Of a stretch of 64,000 nt of DNA, positions 49,256-58,931 are shown piece after piece. The stretch's first letter is position 1. Every line of letters starts with the position of its first letter. Origin of the DNA: Arenibacter antarcticus (lineage in GTDB: Bacteria > Bacteroidota > Bacteroidia > Flavobacteriales > Flavobacteriaceae); NCBI RefSeq assembly GCF_041320605.1, contig NZ_CP166679.1:1550001-1614000 (forward strand), given 5' to 3'. A program made the position numbers and the translations under genes. The notes beneath the pieces were generated by a model. The model saw only the letters and a program-made list of their open reading frames with translations. It made no database searches and was not told where the DNA came from.

Positions 49256-50890
49256 CTATCTTAAGATTTCCCTGTATTTTGAATTGTCATTTAGCAATGC
49301 TGTTGCGGCTAGGATGGCTTCATCGTTATTGACATGAAATTCGTATAATCCGTTTCTGTAAAAGTATCTTTTTAGGATCTCATCCTCTAAATTCTTTTTA
49401 ATTTCCGCGTTATACTTATCCAAAGCAGCGGTCTTACCCTTATGCATGGCTGCTAAAAGTGATTTGTAATTATCGGTCACTTCCGAACCAAAAAGGGTGC
49501 TCTCCTCAGTTGCCATGGCTTCTTTTAAAGCCTTTTCTGCTTTGGTTTCAAAATCAAAACTACTGTTGGCAACATAGGTCTTAAAATTTTGATAGTCACT
49601 TTCCCCAAAACTGAGATCAGCTACAGTATTCAAACTGTTTTTAAAATAATAATCAGTAGCAAAATCAAAGATTAAGTTGTTTTCCATAAGGGCTTGGGTA
49701 AGTGCATTGGTTTTGGAAGTGGTAATTTCTATATCGGGTAAAACACCTCCTCCATCCTGAACCTTACGTCCGTTTTTGGTGGTAAAATCCCTAAATTGTG
49801 TATTTTTTATCGCATTTCCGGCTTCATCTCTGTTCCAATAGTCCAAGGATTGGATACACCTTCCCGAGGCAGTATAATATCTGGAGATAGTGACTTTTAA
49901 TTGGGTACCATAAGTAAGCTTTAATGGGCGTTGTACCAATCCTTTTCCAAAACTTCTGGCACCTACAATGACCGCCCTATCCAAATCCTGTAAACTTCCC
50001 GAAACTATTTCACTGGCAGAGGCACTCCTCCCATTTACCAAGACAACCAACGGTATTTCTATATCTACTGGCTGTTTGGTGGTCTTGTATTCCCTATTAA
50101 ACTTTTTTACCTTGGATTTGGTGGTTACCACAAGTTCTCCTTTGGGAATAAATAGATTGGTAACATTGATGGCTTCGGTCAATAATCCACCAGGATTATC
50201 CCTTAAATCTAATATAATCTTGCTGGCTCCATTATTTTTTAGATCCAATAACGCGGCCTTGGTTTGTTCCGTTGCTTTTTGATTGAATTTTGATAAAACA
50301 ATATAACCAGTATTGTCATTGATCAGCTTATAAAATGGTACGGCATCGACTTCTATGGCCTCCCTATTTATGATTGCAGACTTGGTTTCCCCCTGCCTTA
50401 TGAAGGTGACCTCTACACTGGTATTATTAGCTCCTTTGAGAAGTTCGTCCGCATCTTCCTTGATATTGGCAATGGTAATATCTCCTATCTTAATTATTTC
50501 ATCTCCTGCCTTTAGGCCTGCCTTATCCGCTGGATAATTCTGATAAGGTTCCACAATTAGTATTTTATCCTTATAGTTGCGTACCAAGGCCCCTATTCCA
50601 GAATACGCTCCTTTATTGTTAATTTTAAAGGTCTCTACATCTTGTTCATTAAGGAATTTAGTATAGGGATCCAATTCTTCCAGCATGTTCTTTATGGCGA
50701 TATCCATGAGTTCTGCCGGATTGGTTTCATCCACATAATTCATGTTCAGCTCCTTGAAGAGGGTGGTGAAAATCTCTATTTGTTTGGCAATTTCAAAAAA
50801 ATCGCCCTTGAAGCTACTTCCAGCAATTAAAAAAGCAACGGCAATAACTGGAATAAGTACTCGCTTTAATAATATCCTTTTCATCTTCAT
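49256..50890 (-). CDS. S41 family C-terminal processing peptidase
   Basis: 544 residues. An N-terminal signal or anchor (ILLKRVLIPVIAVAFLIAGS) is followed by a PDZ domain at about 90-165 (GAYSGIGALVRNYKDKILIV, GLKAGDEIIKIGDI). The S41 catalytic core has LDLRDNPGGLLTEAINV (about 236-252), the nucleophile in VNGRSASASEIVSG (about 295-308) and the general base Lys in RSFGKGLVQ. A long helical C-terminal part of about 150 residues is usual in Bacteroidota. It acts in the periplasm on protein C-termini. It starts 5 bp after rnpA, so the two are probably co-transcribed. Confidence 0.95.
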   Translation of the reverse strand: MKMKRILLKRVLIPVIAVAFLIAGSSFKGDFFEIAKQIEIFTTLFKELNMNYVDETNPAELMDIAIKNMLEELDPYTKFLNEQDVETFKINNKGAYSGIGALVRNYKDKILIVEPYQNYPADKAGLKAGDEIIKIGDITIANIKEDADELLKGANNTSVEVTFIRQGETKSAIINREAIEVDAVPFYKLINDNTGYIVLSKFNQKATEQTKAALLDLKNNGASKIILDLRDNPGGLLTEAINVTNLFIPKGELVVTTKSKVKKFNREYKTTKQPVDIEIPLVVLVNGRSASASEIVSGSLQDLDRAVIVGARSFGKGLVQRPLKLTYGTQLKVTISRYYTASGRCIQSLDYWNRDEAGNAIKNTQFRDFTTKNGRKVQDGGGVLPDIEITTSKTNALTQALMENNLIFDFATDYYFKNSLNTVADLSFGESDYQNFKTYVANSSFDFETKAEKALKEAMATEESTLFGSEVTDNYKSLLAAMHKGKTAALDKYNAEIKKNLEDEILKRYFYRNGLYEFHVNNDEAILAATALLNDNSKYREILR

Positions 50891-50895
50891 TTTTT

Positions 50896-51288
50896 TTATT
50901 TTATCCCTTTTGCGTTTTCAGCCTTAAATTTATTTAATAATCGGATCATTGTATCCGTTATTTTGGTCTGTACGGGCATCTCCTTACCAAGATATAAAAA
51001 CATAAACGCAAAGTTGCTTTCCATGTTGTTACAAATTAGGTGTTTGTTAAGCCTATACCCTTCCCGCATCAATCTTTTTATACGATTTCTTTTTACGGCA
51101 CTTTTAAAATTTCTTTTAGATGCGGTTACCCCTGCCTTAATTTTGGCATCGTCCTCTAGTGTGGTCTTTAGGTAAATGAGCCTTATTGGATATTGGGTAA
51201 CGGTCATTCCCTCAGCAAATAACTTCTCAATTAATTTTTTGCTCTTCAGTTTTTCTTTTTTTGGGAAAGTAAATTTTTGCGGCTCCAT
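50896..51288 (-). CDS. rnpA: Ribonuclease P protein component
   Basis: 130 residues from the ATG at 51288 (MEPQKFTFPKKEKLKSKKLI). An in-frame ATG at 51333 would add 15 residues foreign to the family. RnpA is the protein subunit of RNase P, which matures tRNA 5' ends. The signature is KAGVTASKRNFKSAVKRNRIKRLMREGYR (about 67-95, the RNR motif). rpmH is not next to it; instead the S41 protease follows at 5 bp, an arrangement seen in flavobacteria. rnpA is often near the origin. Confidence 0.95.
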   Translation of the reverse strand: MEPQKFTFPKKEKLKSKKLIEKLFAEGMTVTQYPIRLIYLKTTLEDDAKIKAGVTASKRNFKSAVKRNRIKRLMREGYRLNKHLICNNMESNFAFMFLYLGKEMPVQTKITDTMIRLLNKFKAENAKGIK

Positions 51289-51439
51289 AATTATTTTGTC
51301 TCTGATGGGAACGGGGTGTATAGGTTGGGTCATATAATCATTTCCATGCTGATCCGGAATGGTTTGTCATTAGAAAAAGGCACTATTAATGGATTGCAAT
51401 TTACCGTATATTGGGTGAAGTGTCATTGTTGATATTAAA

Positions 51440-51505
51440 AATAAAATAGGGATAAGGAATTTTTCGCCAAGTTATATGGTAAAATCCCTGTATCCCTATA
51501 TCAAT
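51440..51505 (-). terminator. Terminator of the M1 peptidase gene
   Basis: On the minus strand ATAGGGATA (51499-51491) pairs with TATCCCTAT (51454-51446), with further imperfect pairing inside, followed by a T-rich tail toward 51440. It lies 21 bp after the M1 stop. Confidence 0.6.
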
Positions 51506-51519
51506 TATTTTGGTAATCC

Positions 51520-53397
51520 TTATTCTGAGGTTTGATTCGCCTGCCAGAAATTATTTTCCAAATTCACGTCCGCCATCAATTGTGATGGGTCCAATACAAT
51601 AGCTTTGATGCTATTTAAAGGTTTGTTAATCTCAAAATCATAGTTGGCGTACGCCCACGGCCAATCTGGCAATACGGTTCTCTTAAGGCTTGGATATGGA
51701 TTATCCTTTTCACCGTACATCATCCGTAAAGGGGCGTAATAGGTTTCTTGGGTACCGTCATTGTAGATAACCAATATATCTAGGGGCATAGGCATGGAAG
51801 CAATGCGCTCCATACTTACCTTTGTTTTTTCTCCCACTGCTACCACTTCTTTTATGCCGTAGTCTATAGTATTGGTAGTCTGAGTCCAATCGGTAAGGTA
51901 CCAATTGAGCTCCATATTAGCTACTTTTTCTGCCGTTCTAATAAAATCGTTTGGGGTAGGATGGGTAAATTTAAAATCCGCATAATACTTGCGAAGGGTT
52001 TCCATAAGCTTATCCTGCCCAATTACATACCCCAATTGGGAGAGGAAGATGGCCCCTTTGCTATAGGCTGCGATGCCATAGGAAAAATTAAGATCGTAAC
52101 GATCTGCATGGGTGGTCTGTGGTAATTCCTTACCAGATTCAACCAGTTTGTAATACCCATTGTAGGATCCCTCAAAAGGATTCACCTTTTCCTGATCCAT
52201 TATTTGGTTCATGCACAAACTGGAAATAAAAGAGGTAAAGCCTTCGTCCATCCATTCGTGTTTGGTTTCGTTGGTAGCCAGTACCTGTTGAAACCAGGAA
52301 TGGGCCAACTCATGGACCATTACCCCTACTAGGCTTCCCAACTTTCTGCCTCCGGTAATGAGTGTTCCCATAGCATATTCCATACCTCCGTCCCCGCCTT
52401 GAATTACGGAGTATTGGTCATAAGGATATTCCCCTAGGTTATTATTAAAGAACTCCATTGCTTCCATTGTTTTTGGTTGCAATTTTTTCCAGTTCTCTAG
52501 TATCTCCTTATCGTTTTTATATAGAAAATGTAAGGTTGGACCGTTCTCCATCTGTACCGTATCATGTATATAATCTGGATCGGCTGCCCACATAAAATCG
52601 TGTACCTGTGGGGCCTTAAAATGCCAGGTAAGCGTTTTACCTTTTACCTTTTTCACTTTAGATCCCGGTGTTTCATAACCATGACCAACTTCTTGCGAAT
52701 TTTGCAGGTAGCCAGTGCCTCCAAGGGTGTACTTTTTATCCAAGGTTATCTTTACATCATAGTCGCCCCATACCCCATGAAATTCACGGGCAATATAGGG
52801 ATCGGCATGCCAGCCCTCAAAATCGAATTCCGCCATTTTTGGATACCATTGGCTCATGGATAAGGCCACCCCTTCTTCACTATTTCTGCCACTACGTCTA
52901 ATTTGTAAGGGTACCTGCCCTTTAAAAGACATATCAAAAGTAACCTTGCCACCTGCAGGAATAGGTTTGTTGAGCTGAACCACTAAAATGGTCCCCTCTT
53001 CCTTATAGGTAAGCGGTTGCCCATCCTGACTGAGGGAGGATATACGTAAATACCCAATTTCCTCTGGAGTCAAGGTAGAAATTCTACTTTTCCCTTCATG
53101 CATCATCCTTCCATCTGGATCAGGGATACTTTGTAGGCGCATATCCATTTCACTTCCCGGTTGAAAGGCGTTAAAATAGAGATGGTAAAATACTCGTGAC
53201 AATTCGTCTGGTGAGTTGTTGGTATACACCAATTTTTGTGTCCCGGAAAATTGGTAATTCTTTACATCCATGGTAACGTCCATGGTGTAATCTACATGTT
53301 GTTGCCAATAGGTAGTATTGCTTTGGGCCTCTAAGGTAGAGGTCAACCCGATAAGGGCAACGATTAACCCTACTAAAAGTCCTTTATAGTGTTTCAT
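51520..53397 (-). CDS. M1 family metallopeptidase
   Basis: 625 residues. A signal peptide (residues 1-24, GLLVGLIVALIGLTSTLEAQ) predicts export to the periplasm. The zinc site is VHELAHSWFQ (His362, Glu363, His366) with the third ligand Glu385 in WMDEGFTSF, the exact HExxH-x18-E spacing. The exopeptidase motif GxMEN appears as GGMEYAM (337-343), a relaxed version common in bacterial relatives. Predicted aminopeptidase; the substrate is unknown. It starts 2 bp after the S8 peptidase gene, so the two form a secreted-protease pair. Confidence 0.94.
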   Translation of the reverse strand: MKHYKGLLVGLIVALIGLTSTLEAQSNTTYWQQHVDYTMDVTMDVKNYQFSGTQKLVYTNNSPDELSRVFYHLYFNAFQPGSEMDMRLQSIPDPDGRMMHEGKSRISTLTPEEIGYLRISSLSQDGQPLTYKEEGTILVVQLNKPIPAGGKVTFDMSFKGQVPLQIRRSGRNSEEGVALSMSQWYPKMAEFDFEGWHADPYIAREFHGVWGDYDVKITLDKKYTLGGTGYLQNSQEVGHGYETPGSKVKKVKGKTLTWHFKAPQVHDFMWAADPDYIHDTVQMENGPTLHFLYKNDKEILENWKKLQPKTMEAMEFFNNNLGEYPYDQYSVIQGGDGGMEYAMGTLITGGRKLGSLVGVMVHELAHSWFQQVLATNETKHEWMDEGFTSFISSLCMNQIMDQEKVNPFEGSYNGYYKLVESGKELPQTTHADRYDLNFSYGIAAYSKGAIFLSQLGYVIGQDKLMETLRKYYADFKFTHPTPNDFIRTAEKVANMELNWYLTDWTQTTNTIDYGIKEVVAVGEKTKVSMERIASMPMPLDILVIYNDGTQETYYAPLRMMYGEKDNPYPSLKRTVLPDWPWAYANYDFEINKPLNSIKAIVLDPSQLMADVNLENNFWQANQTSE

Positions 53398-53399
53398 TT

Positions 53400-55034
53400 T
53401 TATTGTAATTTAAGCTTGCCTTTAGATACGGCCTCGGCCATAATTAGGGCGTTATATGCATTTACCATTTTTCCGGATTTAGAGATTTCTTTAAAACTCT
53501 TTGGCGTATCAGAATCACCTCCTACTATCACTTTAGCTTTAGTGGTAAGTCCAGACTGCATAATTATTTTCTTTACCTGTGATGCGGTTAAATCAGGATA
53601 GTACGACATAATTAGCGCCGCAACTCCAGCAACAGCAGGAGCTGCCATGGAAGTTCCACCTTGAAAATCGTACTTGTTCCCAGGCATTGTAGAATAAATT
53701 GCATTTCCTGGTGCAAAAACGTCTACGTTTATGGCTCCGTAATTGGAAAAGGATGCTATCATTTCCGATCCGTACTTGCTGTTCAAAGCACCAACGGTAA
53801 TAACATTATCGGCCATTTCAGGACCGTTATTAATTTGATCGTTAGGAAAATTAGGATTTTTTGGATTATCTAGATCTTCGCTGGAATTCCCTGCGGCATG
53901 CACAAAAAGAACATCATTTTCCGCAGCGTATTTAATGGCGTCATACACCCATTCCGCATTTGGAGAAAATGACTTACCAAAACTACCGTTGATGATTTTT
54001 GCACCATTGTCTACTGCATATCTAATACCTAAGGCAATATCCTTATCGTATTCATCGCCATTGGGTACGGCACGGATGCTCATAATTGCCACGTTGTTTG
54101 CCACTCCGTTGGCACCTTTTCCGTTATTTCTTTCCGCAGCAATAATACCGGCAACATGGGTACCATGACTTTCATCTTCCTGTCTGCTTTGTGGATTTCC
54201 ATCACCGTATTTGGTGTCGGTAATGTCATAGGGGTCATCCCCTACAATGGTTCGGCCGTTAAAATCTAGATTTAAATTATAATTGAGTTGGTCAGAGAAA
54301 TACGTAATACCACTATTCAATTCCTCCAATACTTCTGAAATAGAATCTTTAATACTCAACATTTGAGTTAAAATCCCAACATTCCCGAGCATGGCCTCGT
54401 TTTCAGTTTTTATAGCTGCAAGGTCCTCTTTGGAGTAGTTGTCTTTACCTAAAAGTGTTTTTACTTCCGAATCCGCATTTTTCACAGCTTGATATATTTG
54501 CTCATACCGCTGCTTGTTTTGAAGCGCTTTTTGGTAATCTTTATCCAGTTTAGACTTGGCTTCTGCCTGAAGTGCCGCATCTCCTAGTTTAAGGGAAACG
54601 ATTCTGGTCATTTCCAATTGCTCGTTATAGGAATCTCCCAAAAAATTATACCCATGGACATCATCTACATAACCATTGTTGTCATCGTCCTTGTTGTTTC
54701 CAGGAATCTCTCCCTCGTTCACCCACAATACATTTACCAGATCCTCATGGGTAAGGTCCATTCCTGCATCTAATACGGCTACAATGACTCTTTCCCCTTT
54801 TTTGTTTTGAAGTATATCAGAATAGGCCTTGTCTACACTCATTCCAGGGATGGTATCCGTAAGCAGGTCTAAATGACCCCAGTTTTTTTTCTCAACCTCA
54901 GCTAGTTCTGAAGTTTTTAGAGGGAGTGTATCTATATTTTCAATTGGGGTTGAAACAAGGGCGGTTCCACCGCAACCAAAAAGAAGAAAGGAGGCCGAAA
55001 GAGCCAACATTGTTTTGTTTAATGTCATTGTCAT
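53400..55034 (-). CDS. S8 family serine peptidase (subtilase) lipoprotein
   Basis: 544 residues. Lipoprotein signal with lipobox LLFGC (Cys21). The catalytic triad is Asp89 in VIVAVLDAGMDLTHEDL, His290 in DESHGTHVAGI and Ser462 in GGTSMAAPAVAG, with Asn383 (HAAGNSS) for the oxyanion. The Asp-His distance is about 200 residues, against 30-40 in compact subtilases. The insert (about 130-260) is helical and charged (LGDAALQAEAKSKLDKDYQK). This long form is known in Bacteroidota. Probably anchored in the outer or inner membrane facing the periplasm or outside. Immediately upstream of the M1 peptidase. Confidence 0.94.
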   Translation of the reverse strand: MTMTLNKTMLALSASFLLFGCGGTALVSTPIENIDTLPLKTSELAEVEKKNWGHLDLLTDTIPGMSVDKAYSDILQNKKGERVIVAVLDAGMDLTHEDLVNVLWVNEGEIPGNNKDDDNNGYVDDVHGYNFLGDSYNEQLEMTRIVSLKLGDAALQAEAKSKLDKDYQKALQNKQRYEQIYQAVKNADSEVKTLLGKDNYSKEDLAAIKTENEAMLGNVGILTQMLSIKDSISEVLEELNSGITYFSDQLNYNLNLDFNGRTIVGDDPYDITDTKYGDGNPQSRQEDESHGTHVAGIIAAERNNGKGANGVANNVAIMSIRAVPNGDEYDKDIALGIRYAVDNGAKIINGSFGKSFSPNAEWVYDAIKYAAENDVLFVHAAGNSSEDLDNPKNPNFPNDQINNGPEMADNVITVGALNSKYGSEMIASFSNYGAINVDVFAPGNAIYSTMPGNKYDFQGGTSMAAPAVAGVAALIMSYYPDLTASQVKKIIMQSGLTTKAKVIVGGDSDTPKSFKEISKSGKMVNAYNALIMAEAVSKGKLKLQ

Positions 55035-55053
55035 TTATTGTTTAGTTAAATTA

Positions 55054-55944
55054 TTAGATTTTATTGAATGATCTGCCAGGGTATTCTGCTTGGAAGGACT
55101 CTATACAACCTCGGTCGGCCATCGTTACAAAACAGGTTTTACCGTCTTTGCCCCCAAATGCGATATTGGAGGGTTTTTTTCCTTTTAGCTGAATCTCCTG
55201 TATTATTTTTCCGACTTTATTTACTACTACAACGGTTCCTTTATCGTATCGGGTAATGTATAGATTTCCCATACTATCGCATCGCATGCCGTCCAGACCA
55301 AAATCGTCAAAAACAATGAATTCTTTCTTTTGGTGCAAGGTTCCGTCGGCTTTAATGTCGTATTCCCATACCTTGCGTTGTAGGGACTCGTTCACATATA
55401 ATTTAAGGCCATCGGGACTGACCTCTATTCCGTTGGTAGTTCCCATATTGTCTTCCAAAAGCCTTATTTTTTTGGAGTGATCTACCATCCAAATCCTTCC
55501 ACTGCCTTCTTCCCAATTGGGATCGCTAAGGTAGATCGTATTATTTGGTGCAATGGCTAGGTCGTTGGGTTGAGTAAGGGTGGAATCTTGGGCCCAGACC
55601 TCAGGTATTTTGGTTCCCTTTTTAATCCTGTACACTTTATGGCCCTTATAATCGGCGATAAACATATTCCCCTCTGTGTCAAAACGTATCCCGTTTCCTA
55701 TACTTCCATCGGGCAATTTTAGGTATATTTTTCCTTTGCCATTTTGGTCTACGATTCCTATGGTACCTTCTTCCTTAAAATTAACGGCAAAAAGATCGCC
55801 ATTAGCGTTTACTGCCGGACCTTCTACTCCTTTGGTGAAAACATGTTCCGCGGTAAAATCACTGCTATATTTTTGTGTGTCGCTACAGTTAGTAAGCACT
55901 AAAAGGCAAGTAATTCCTATAAAAAAACGGACTGGGTAGATCAT
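55054..55944 (-). CDS. SMP-30/gluconolactonase-like lipoprotein
   Basis: 296 residues from the ATG at 55944. This start gives a good lipoprotein signal (MIYPVRFFIGITCLLVLTNC) and avoids the overlap with the upstream gene that the ATG at 55965 would cause. Six-bladed propeller pattern: GPAVNANGDLFAVNFKEEGT, GNMFIADYKGHKVYRI, QPNDLAIAPNNTIYLSDPNW, TNGIEVSPDGLKLYVNESLQ, GLDGMRCDSMGNLYITRYDK. The metal-binding Glu, Asn and Asp residues of the SMP-30 family can be placed on these. Predicted lactonase or sugar-acid hydrolase. One base separates it from the MBL hydrolase stop, so the two are co-transcribed. Confidence 0.9.
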   Translation of the reverse strand: MIYPVRFFIGITCLLVLTNCSDTQKYSSDFTAEHVFTKGVEGPAVNANGDLFAVNFKEEGTIGIVDQNGKGKIYLKLPDGSIGNGIRFDTEGNMFIADYKGHKVYRIKKGTKIPEVWAQDSTLTQPNDLAIAPNNTIYLSDPNWEEGSGRIWMVDHSKKIRLLEDNMGTTNGIEVSPDGLKLYVNESLQRKVWEYDIKADGTLHQKKEFIVFDDFGLDGMRCDSMGNLYITRYDKGTVVVVNKVGKIIQEIQLKGKKPSNIAFGGKDGKTCFVTMADRGCIESFQAEYPGRSFNKI

Positions 55945-55945
55945 A

Positions 55946-56806
55946 TTAGTCAAAAAGATGGTCAAAGGTATGTATTTCTTTTAAACGCACTCCTTTTTCC
56001 GTGGTTTGCAAGGTGCAGATTTGGTTATGGGCATCGTGTTCCATAAACAGATAATAATCATTTTTCACGGCAGTTTCCAAAAATTGTGCTTTCTCGGAAA
56101 GTGTTAACAAGGGGCGGGTATCGTAGCCCATTACATAGGGTAGTGGAATATGGCCAGCAGTAGGGAGCAGATCTGCCACAAATACCAAGGTCTTGTTCTG
56201 ATAGGTAATATGCGGTAACATTTGTTTATCCGTATGCCCATCCACAAACAAAATCCCAAAATCGAGCTCTGATTTTTCGATAAAATTATTCTCGTTCCTA
56301 GTTATAAATCTTAACTGTCCACTTTCTTTCATGGGCAGTAAATTTTCGGTCAGAAAGGAGGCCTTTTCTCGTTCATTGGGTTTGGTGGCCCATTCCCAAT
56401 GTGCTTCATTGGTCCAGAAAATCGCATTTTTAAAGGCAGGTTCATAGCCTGTTCTATCCTTGTTCCATTGCACACTCCCCCCACAATGATCAAAATGTAG
56501 GTGGGTCATAAATACATCGGTAATATCATCTCTATGAAAACCGTACTTCTTTAGGGAACGGTCTAGGGAATGATCGCCCCATTGGTAATAGTAACTAAAG
56601 AATTTTTCCGATTGTTTAGTGCCCATTCCAGTATCGATCAGGATCAATCGATCTCCATTTTCGATCAAGAGGCATCGGGCCGTTAGATCGATCATATTAT
56701 TGGCATCGGCTGGATTGGTCCTGTTCCATATCGATTTGGGTACAACACCGAACATGGCCCCACCGTCCAATTTAAAATTTCCTGCTTCTATGGGGTATAA
56801 TTTCAT
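55946..56806 (-). CDS. MBL-fold metallo-hydrolase
   Basis: 286 residues, no signal peptide. The metal site is FMTHLHFDHCGG (about 109-120, HxHxDH), with VDGHTDKQMLPH (about 187-198) as the next His ligand and FVADLLPTAGH carrying the bridging Asp. RLILIDTGMGTKQSEKFF is typical of the AHL-lactonase-like subgroup. Predicted cytoplasmic hydrolase of a lactone or similar ester; the real substrate is unknown. It is paired with the SMP-30-like lactonase gene, which may point to related substrates. Confidence 0.92.
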   Translation of the reverse strand: MKLYPIEAGNFKLDGGAMFGVVPKSIWNRTNPADANNMIDLTARCLLIENGDRLILIDTGMGTKQSEKFFSYYYQWGDHSLDRSLKKYGFHRDDITDVFMTHLHFDHCGGSVQWNKDRTGYEPAFKNAIFWTNEAHWEWATKPNEREKASFLTENLLPMKESGQLRFITRNENNFIEKSELDFGILFVDGHTDKQMLPHITYQNKTLVFVADLLPTAGHIPLPYVMGYDTRPLLTLSEKAQFLETAVKNDYYLFMEHDAHNQICTLQTTEKGVRLKEIHTFDHLFD

Positions 56807-56918
56807 GGAAAATAGTTAATCCGTGCAAATTAGTAAAAGGAGTAGGCTTATTCTTGAAAACCCTATTTTATTAGTGGTTTTTTAACATTTCTATCGATTT
56901 AGATTGTTGTAAAACCTG

Positions 56919-58700
56919 CTATTCCAGATAAATAACCTTTTCCTTGGCGCTTATGCTATCCTGGTAATGGAAGGGGCGTTTGTGTCCAGATTCATCCATA
57001 ATTAAAACAGGAAGGATATCCTGATTTTTACCGTTTTGTTTTACCCATTCCCTTGTGGTACAATTGCCGTCTACTTGTGCTATTTTCTCTTTAAATTCGT
57101 TGGCAGAGATTTTATAGGCCCAAGGTGTCATATCGGTTTTACTTGCAAACATGGAAGAGGCATTCATGGGATCTAAAAGGTTTAAACCCGCTCCGTTTTC
57201 GCCAGGTGACATTAGAACGATTTTATTGGGGATATAGAATGAATTGTTTGCCAATTGAGTAGCGAGCAAATTGATTTCACTATTTCCCGTTAAGGCTATA
57301 AAGGTCTTTTTGTTAATTGCATTGGCCAAATGAAAAGTTTCCTCTTTTAATCCATTTCCGTGAATTGCAGTTACTCCTTGCTCATTGGCTTCATTAACTA
57401 GGTCTTTGTTAGCATCAATTAAGACTACTTCATTGTGTTCCTGAAGCTGTTTGGCAATATATATTCCCAAGGGGTTTGCCCCTAGTATTAGGTACCCATT
57501 TCTAGCATCCTGCATTACCAATTCCCCTCTTTTTCTCAGCCAATTGGTGGTCCAGGTAAGAAGTAGTGGAACGGTCAAGGTGGTGGAAATGGCCATAAAT
57601 ACTAGAATTGAAAATATTTCTGTGGAGATGATTCCCATTTGAAGGCCTATTCCTGCAATTATAATTTCTACGGCTCCCCTACCGTTCATTCCGGTTCCTA
57701 TAGTAAGTCCTTCTCTCCATCCGTGGCCACTGGGCAAATAAAACAATGCGGTTCCCACAATTTTTCCTACCACGGCTCCCAGAATAATTAAGATCAATAG
57801 CAATAAATCTGTCTGAAAGACCTCCAAGCTAACATGAAAGCCGGCGGTAACAAAGAATATAGGTGCTAGGAATCCAATGGACATGTCATGAAAAACGCCA
57901 GTAACTTCTTTGAATACTTGTCGGGAAAACACTCCGTCTCTAATAAAGAGTCCAGCCATAAATGCACCTAATATACCGTGGAGACCAGCGAGTTCTGCAA
58001 GTTCCGAAAAGCCGAGAACAATGATTACCATTATGGTAAAATGGAAGGTACGGTTTATTGATTTTGCCTTGGATAACAATTTCCCTAAAACGGGGAAAAA
58101 ATAAATTCCGATTAAGGCGGCAAAGGCAAAGAATAAAATTGCTTTTCCAGCCACCCAACTCAATCCAACCGCGTTTACACTACCACTGTCCACAAAACCA
58201 ATGATTCCTGCAAAAATAATCAGGGCCAAGGTGTCAGATATCAGTGCTCCGGCCATGAGCACATAGGCAATTCTGGTATCCAAAAGCTTCAGGTCTACCA
58301 AAATCCGACTCTTTGTGGCAAGGGAGGTTACCCCTACTGCAATAGCTACAAAAAGTGCGGAAATGTTGGTGCCATCAAACCATATGATGGTATAGTAACC
58401 CAATATAAAAGGAACCACAAATCCTCCAATGGCGGCAAGCAATCCTGCCCAAGAGGCTTTTCCTAGATCTTTAAAATTGATCTCCATTCCTATATAGGCC
58501 ATAAGGAAGAGGATACCCACTTCTGCCAACGTATTGAGAGCTTCAGAAGTCTCCAAAACGCCCAATAGTGCAGGCCCCAGTAAGATCCCTATCAACAATT
58601 CGCCAAGTATGGGAGGAAAACCTACACGCTTTGCCAACATACCCCCCACCCAGGCGGCAACTAAAACAAGTAAAAGATTTAAAATTTGCAATTCTGCCAT
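56919..58700 (-). CDS. CPA2-type cation/proton antiporter with RCK domain (KefB-like)
   Basis: 593 residues. About 12 membrane helices (1-385) with the CPA2 patterns GFPPILGELLIGILLGPALL (about 26-45) and GMNGRGAVEIIIAGIGLQMG (about 334-353). A Rossmann-type TrkA-N/RCK domain follows at about 398-510 (NGYLILGANPLGIYIAKQL, VVLIDANKDLVNEANEQGV). Predicted Na+ or K+/H+ exchange at the inner membrane, gated by nucleotide binding. Divergent from a second antiporter at 58932 across 231 bp. Confidence 0.93.
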   Translation of the reverse strand: MAELQILNLLLVLVAAWVGGMLAKRVGFPPILGELLIGILLGPALLGVLETSEALNTLAEVGILFLMAYIGMEINFKDLGKASWAGLLAAIGGFVVPFILGYYTIIWFDGTNISALFVAIAVGVTSLATKSRILVDLKLLDTRIAYVLMAGALISDTLALIIFAGIIGFVDSGSVNAVGLSWVAGKAILFFAFAALIGIYFFPVLGKLLSKAKSINRTFHFTIMVIIVLGFSELAELAGLHGILGAFMAGLFIRDGVFSRQVFKEVTGVFHDMSIGFLAPIFFVTAGFHVSLEVFQTDLLLLILIILGAVVGKIVGTALFYLPSGHGWREGLTIGTGMNGRGAVEIIIAGIGLQMGIISTEIFSILVFMAISTTLTVPLLLTWTTNWLRKRGELVMQDARNGYLILGANPLGIYIAKQLQEHNEVVLIDANKDLVNEANEQGVTAIHGNGLKEETFHLANAINKKTFIALTGNSEINLLATQLANNSFYIPNKIVLMSPGENGAGLNLLDPMNASSMFASKTDMTPWAYKISANEFKEKIAQVDGNCTTREWVKQNGKNQDILPVLIMDESGHKRPFHYQDSISAKEKVIYLE

Positions 58701-58931
58701 AGGATATTGGTTTAAATCTGGAAAACTGAAAAATACCTAAATAATGCTAATTGACAAAGCAACCCATAGAAAATGTTAGGCTGGTTAAATGGAATTTATT
58801 TTAAAATTTAGGCTAGCAATACAGTTATTTTTAAGCTCCTTAAGCGTTTATTTCATATAAATGAGCTAAGTTTTTTTAGATATTGGGCAATTTTTTTGTT
58901 TTATAAAACTTATATTGCCGCAAATATATTT

